DNA from: Oscheius sp. JU75
Lineage: Eukaryota > Nematoda > Chromadorea > Rhabditida > Rhabditidae
NCBI GenBank assembly: GCA_037178855.1
Contig: JASJZC010000002.1
Span: 3,348,001 to 3,412,000, forward strand
Length of the DNA stretch: 64,000 nucleotides
Direction: 5' to 3'
The translations under genes and the position numbers were made by a program. Of this stretch, positions 59,586 through 64,000 are shown one piece after another. Under the pieces are notes generated by a model. That model was not told the DNA's origin, made no database searches, and saw only the letters and a program-made list of their open reading frames with translations. The first letter of the stretch is position 1; every line of letters begins with the position of its first letter.

Positions 59586-60071
59586 CTACCTGAAGCATTG
59601 TGTTTTTTGAGGGTTCCGTAATAAATTCCTTTATGGTATCGGTACCGTAAGATTAAGTGACGAAAGAAAAACGCAATTTAACACGATTTCCATTATGTGA
59701 AAAGTATGTAAATTGTTGCAACATTCGATGGCTTTCCTCTTCAACTCAACAAAACATTTGGAACGGAAAATTCATTACGTCGTGGAAAGATAGAATCATT
59801 CTTTGGCAATGTTCAATGAAAATGAGTGACGGGATAGGAAAAGGCAGATGGGATAAAGATTATGTACAAGATAGAGACCTATTTAGAGTTATGCAATTTG
59901 GAACCCAGGGGGACAACAAAATATCACAAAATGAACTGAGGCAAACAATGCTGAGAACTGATATGGGAATTTTCTATAAGAAAGGGATTTAAAGCTAGGA
60001 AAAGAAGGAGAGAGATACCTGCATTCGAGAGAACACTCGGATGTAAAAGCACTGACTAGGGGGAAAGACTC
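59586..60071. other. Intergenic
   Basis: Between two reverse-strand genes. A forward frame at 59657-59992 (111 codons) is Lys/Asn-rich like AT-rich DNA and lacks splice signals; not accepted. Confidence 0.4.
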
Positions 60072-62049
60072 TTAAGCTTTGGCTCTCCACTCATCGGGAA
60101 CTGGGCCGACATCGACGTAGAGATGATAGTACAGAGGTCGGATTGTCACTTTTCTCACGTTCCAGGAGGTTTGGTTTAAGCCGTCAGTGGCTATCCGCTG
60201 TTCAGAGTTTCCGAGTAATTTGTATCTGAAAAGTTAATATGAAGCAGGTGTATTGGTAAAGACTCTGTCTCTCTGTAGATGTACTTTAGAGGGTCATGGT
60301 ACGACCCGCACTTACTCAAGGAAAGCAGAACTCACATCAACTTGGGTGCAGTCCTCTGCCTCTTCACGTGTTTCAGCATCGAATATCGAGCCACATCGGG
60401 ATCCGGTCTCTCTATCGTGTAGTTCAGTGAGAGTATCCTCTTTCCCATATCGTCGTCCTCTCCTCCCCAAGCCCAGTAGAGATTCGAGTAACCGTTGACA
60501 GTCTTATAGTCACCGATTGAGACAGCCAGAACGCCGCCGACAATCTCCTTGTACCAGAGCCTGTAAAACTTGTTGAGAAGAAAAAGTTAGGAACGTACTG
60601 GTAGCCGAGATTACTGACGAATGCTCCCAAATGACGAGGCTGAGAAGGACAGGCATAGGGAGTTCTGTCATCTTGGGGGAACATGTCGACGTCGTGGAAG
60701 ATAACACAGTCCACTCCGAGGGAATCTGCATAGTTGAAGGCAGCATTCATGATCCTTCCCTTGTTGAAAAGGTCAGTGCCGTACTGCAATGATTTGGATT
60801 TACGGAGCTAGTTGTTCAATCGGAGCAGTTTGTTCACATCTAGACCGACAAACGCTCTGGTAATTTGGTCTCGTGATAGTCTTGAATGCCAAAGGTGTTA
60901 AGTCCTCCCAAAGGCTCTCAAGGTTTCCATGTAGTATCTATTTGTCAAATCTGCTCTCGTGACTTTCCCGTTCTACCAGGTCCAAACTACACCAGCACAG
61001 ATTAGTAATGATGATCAAGGGTACCCAGCCAGCCTCTGTGAACAGCAGATAAGTACTGCTTAGAAAATCACACCCCTTCAAACACCCCCACACAGCTGTG
61101 CAAACTGGACCTACTCATCTATCGATATTCGTCTCCAACCACTGACTCAGTTTCAGATTTGTAACCCGAGAAGCTCTAAAGAAAAGAAGTATATGCAGCC
61201 CTCAATCGCTCAATCCTTACTACTCACTCTATTATGCATACAGTTTCTGTGACCGAAACCGGTCCTTCCCCCCAATGTGAGATGCATAAAGAATGTGTAA
61301 AGGAATGGGGGACTAACCTGTTCCGTGACAATAAATCTAAAGTCGAGACGTTGCCTTTTAAGGATTGGTATGAGGAAAGCCAATAGACGAGTCAGATGTG
61401 TCTGTCGGTCACGGAAGGGTACGATCACGGCGATTTTGTAGCGAGCCTTGCAGTCGTCCGGTTTCCAACTTCCACCCAGCTTCAGTTCCGGATGGATTGC
61501 AGAAATTTCGTTCTCCTTGAGGTTCTGGATCAGGAGGAGGGCTTGCGGAAGGGGGCCCTAAAAGAATGTTTGGCATAAAATTGGTCGGAACTCACAATAA
61601 GGTCTGGAATGTCCTCAATTTCTGGACAGACTCCATCCGTATCCACCTTGAAGGGTCTCTTCTTGACCTGCTCGACTTCCTCATGGGCCTTATCCGAATT
61701 CAGTACTCTCTCCACGAAAGTATCCTCATTCTGCTCCTTTATCTCTTGTCTGAAGATGGTATTTCAAATGCCTGTCCACAGGAAACCCACTTGTCCAATG
61801 GATCCCTATGTTGCACGTGTTCTTCTCCAACCTCCTCAGGTGATTCAACCTTCTCAGGGCTTGGAGCGTAGATCGAACCTGTACTTGATCTAAATAATGA
61901 GCATAAGACCAAGACTCAGCAAAACCTTACAGAAAACTAGGGGCGTATCGGAAGAGAGTCACGTAGACGAGAGTTGCAGCCAAGACGAGCAGGGCTGCTC
62001 GCTTGGGAGTCAGAATTCTCGAGACCCGTTTGCTGACCAGGTAGTTCAT
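60072..62049 (-). CDS. Beta-1,4-galactosyltransferase-family enzyme (BRE-4-like)
   Basis: A Golgi type II enzyme adding a hexose or HexNAc to N-acetylglucosamine-terminated glycans. Exons 62049-61931, 61889-61791, 61749-61596, 61557-61318, about 60783-60601, 60561-60338 and about 60227-60072 (stop TAA). N-terminal anchor: PKRAALLVLAATLVYVTLF. Stem: acidic, polar. Catalytic part: IAVIVPFRDRQTHLTRLL, then GRIMNAAFNYAD, metal-binding DVD in IFHDVDMFPQDDRTPYAC, the donor loop VGGVLAVSIGDYKTVNGYSN and acceptor motif WAWGGEDDDMGKR. All signature motifs are intact. A 5-codon upstream frame overlaps the start codon. Confidence 0.93.
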
Positions 62050-62063
62050 CTTCTTCTGGTCAT
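62046..62063 (-). promoter_or_regulatory. uORF overlapping the galactosyltransferase start (ATGA)
   Basis: ATG ACC AGA AGA AGA TGA begins six bases after the CTCTTTCAG acceptor. Its TGA overlaps the main ATG as ATGA, suggesting leaky scanning or termination-reinitiation. Confidence 0.5.
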
Positions 62064-62675
62064 TCTGACTGAAAGAGAGAGGAGTTTGGATTGGCTCTGG
62101 GTGAGGGTCGAGATCAAAGAAGCCGGTTATGAGTCAAGAGAAAAGTTCTCGGATTGGGTATGAAACGGCAAGATTGGATTTAAAAAAATTCTGTTTCCTC
62201 TCTTGCTTGACAATTGGTTTCTGTTTCTGAACCAAAATACAGACTTCACTATACCTTCACTGTCTGTTGAAGAATGGATCACGATTCTAGGAATGGAATA
62301 GATATTCCCGATCAAAAAAAACTTGTGAAAAAAGCAGTCGTAAAGCTGCCTAGCATGTTAATCTTCTCAACTACTATTTGCACGGCATCTCAGCCTTCGT
62401 TCTAGAGTCTAACTGCTGTCAACTTCTCCTATTCTATCCCTAGAATGTTCTCAAACTGGAAGAGCCGAAGATCGAGACGAAAAACTAGCAGAAAGACAGC
62501 CCATTCGGTAGAAAGCTTGCCCTGAGAACATAAAGTTAAAGGACTGCCTCTCCCCGGGTCCTGCCACGTTTCCTTCCTGGTTCAGCTGTTCTTCATTTTA
62601 CCTTTTTTGAGAAAAGTTATCTATCTTCTAGCAATTTTCCTTGTTTGCCCAACAGTAATTCTTCGTTTTTAGCCG
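62064..62675. promoter_or_regulatory. Divergent upstream region of galactosyltransferase and UTP13
   Basis: About 600 bp between head-to-head genes; no exon seen. It ends in TTCGTTTTTAG three bases before the ATG at 62676. Confidence 0.4.
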
Positions 62676-64000
62676 ATGAAAGAGCTCGTAAAAGAATTGG
62701 CCATCAAGAGGACGATCGGCTCCTTCTTCACGGGCGGAATTGTCGAGTGGAGCGCGAATGGAAAGTTCCTGTACTCGACCTGCACAAACGTGGTTAAAAT
62801 CATCAATTTGGACGACAATTTATCAACGTAGACTCATTTTGTCACCAAACATACCCTATGTTACAGGAGTATCATAGGAGATGGCGAAGAAAATCTCAGC
62901 ATTACGTGTATCTGCATCGACAATACGAAAATGCGACTTCTGGTCGCCTACAACAATCAGCTGGTTCGTTTTTAGTCCATTCCCTGGTTTCTGAATCATA
63001 TTTTGCAGGTCAGAGAATATTCCCTCCCCACAGAATCAAATCCAAGTCCAGCCATCGCTAGGACATGGAAAAGCAGTCACACGGCGCCGATTCTCGTCAT
63101 GAAATTCAGCGATGACGGATCACAGCTTGCCACGGGATCTGCCGATCACAATATCAAGGTACACTTTGATCTGTTTTTACTGTTTTCAGTCTTGAAATCA
63201 GTCTGCGAGAAAACCTTCCACATTGGAAACCATTACATAGATCCGATGGGCCAACGAGGCCCTTGCAGCATAGCGCAGTCGATTAGATTGTGACGAGAAT
63301 CAGGGTTTGATCCCATTTAAGCCAAAAAGTATACATTTTTCTTGAAATCACTCGTGAAGCACTTTTTGGAGGTAGCATTCTTGGTCAGAATTTTAGTTTT
63401 ACTAGTGCAAGAGCTCCTAAAGTTAAGCGTTGACTTTATTTGGCAATTCTTGAAGCTACTGCAGATTTGAAGCGTGTACGGCTACGAATATGGCGCGAAA
63501 CGTGGAAATTCAAAGTTATGTAAATCCGCTTTTTTCGAAGTTTTCCACCTATTTTACCGCAGAATGTCAAAAAAATGAATCAGTGCAAATACAAGGATTG
63601 GAAATAGCGCGAAAATAATGGAAACGGTAGCTAGTTTGGCAATAGCCGGACGCTTCCTTCGTCCAGCAAAAATACGGTATTGAGATCCCCTCAGTCCTCA
63701 CTACATGCCTAAAACACGTTTTGCAGATATGGGACATGAACCAGCAGCACTGCACCCACACTCTAAAAGGAGAAGACGTCATCACGACGCTGCACTTCAT
63801 CCGCGACAATCGTCTCCTTGCCGGCTACATAAATGGACAGGTGAACCTCTTTGATCTCAACAAGGGAGCGCTGAAGAAGCTCGCCCATACTTGGAACAAT
63901 CATACCAGGTTTTTTTTATTTTCTTTGTATCCAAATATCATCACTTTTCAGTCATATCACATCGATAGTAGTCTTGAACAAGGGCCGACGAGCGGCCTTC
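62676..64000 (+). CDS. UTP13: UTP13/TBL3, WD40 protein of the SSU processome (5' part)
   Basis: A nucleolar beta-propeller of the UTP-B complex, needed for 18S rRNA maturation. Exons 62676-62827, about 62867-62962, about 63010-63159, about 63727-63908 and 63952 onward, cut by the window end. The start KRTIGSFFTGGIVEWSANGKFLYS corresponds to the family's first blade (EPFYxGG). Later blades: SITCICIDNTKMRLLVAYNN, SHTAPILVMKFSDDGSQLATGSADHNIKIWDM (a perfect GH/WD-type unit) and NRLLAGYINGQVNLFDL. The C-terminal Utp13 domain lies outside. One intron of about 570 bp holds a tRNA-like sequence. Confidence 0.85.
63262..63320 (+). repeat. tRNA-like (A box/B box) remnant in an intron
   Basis: CATAGCGCAGTCGATTAGA followed about 33 nt later by GGGTTTGATCCC, the two internal promoter boxes of a tRNA gene; stems do not pair well. 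A near copy of the first part, CATAGCACAGTCGATTAG, occurs at about 36998-37015. Confidence 0.35.

Noticed and set aside
1..64000. Bacterial-type features (CRISPR arrays, rRNA operon, IS elements)
   Set aside because: None seen; gene structure is spliced and eukaryotic throughout.

Overview
This window looks like compact animal nuclear DNA, most probably from a nematode. Genes are dense on both strands. Introns are mostly 35-60 bp, with GT...TTTCAG-type ends and a few long ones. Many coding regions begin 0-20 bases after a 3' splice acceptor, as expected for spliced-leader trans-splicing. The receptor guanylyl cyclase has the extracellular arrangement typical of nematode GCY receptors. No species is named: nothing here fixes the clade, and no database search was possible. 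Exon joins are my own hand splicing. Most are checked by phase and by family alignment from memory, and unresolved joins are stated.

Layout. 0-6 kb: 3' part of an aquaglyceroporin, a tiny serine-rich gene, then a lipid phosphate phosphatase with a possible alternative first exon. 6-8 kb: poorly resolved fragments. 8.5-10.7 kb: SmD1 and an SR splicing factor, head to head. 11-14 kb: an unresolved coding-like patch, a CT-rich upstream region and a prothymosin-like acidic nuclear protein. 14.4-18.1 kb: a cluster with a short unknown gene, a second unknown two-exon gene, two divergent homeobox genes and an unknown basic protein. 18.2-24.4 kb: a full-length P-glycoprotein. 27-31.5 kb: a dual-specificity phosphatase-like protein with a dead active site. 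32.4-37 kb: a seven-helix membrane protein, a coiled-coil plus CBM48 glycogen-binding protein and a TMEM17/216-like ciliary protein. 37-42 kb: the receptor guanylyl cyclase. 43.7-48.8 kb: a valacyclovir-hydrolase-like enzyme, a secreted cysteine-rich protein and a degenerate two-pore K+ channel. 51.8-56.2 kb: a Cys-loop anion channel followed closely by a gustatory-receptor-like gene. 56.2-58.5 kb: a third homeobox gene, a homeobox copy lacking its homeodomain, and an inverted second copy of the two unknown genes. 58.5-64 kb: an F-box/LRR gene, a beta-1,4-galactosyltransferase and the 5' part of UTP13/TBL3.

The most unusual structure is a ~1.3-kb inverted duplication (about 14450-15781 and 57146-58465, ~41 kb apart). 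It carries two unknown genes, a divergent promoter and the 5' end of a homeobox gene. Around it lies a family of fast-diverging homeobox genes that share a 28-nt first coding exon, an intron within helix 3 and a C-terminal PIKIEPDD motif resembling a SUMO site. Several other genes keep their fold but have lost catalytic or pore residues: the phosphatase, the K2P channel and the cyclase.
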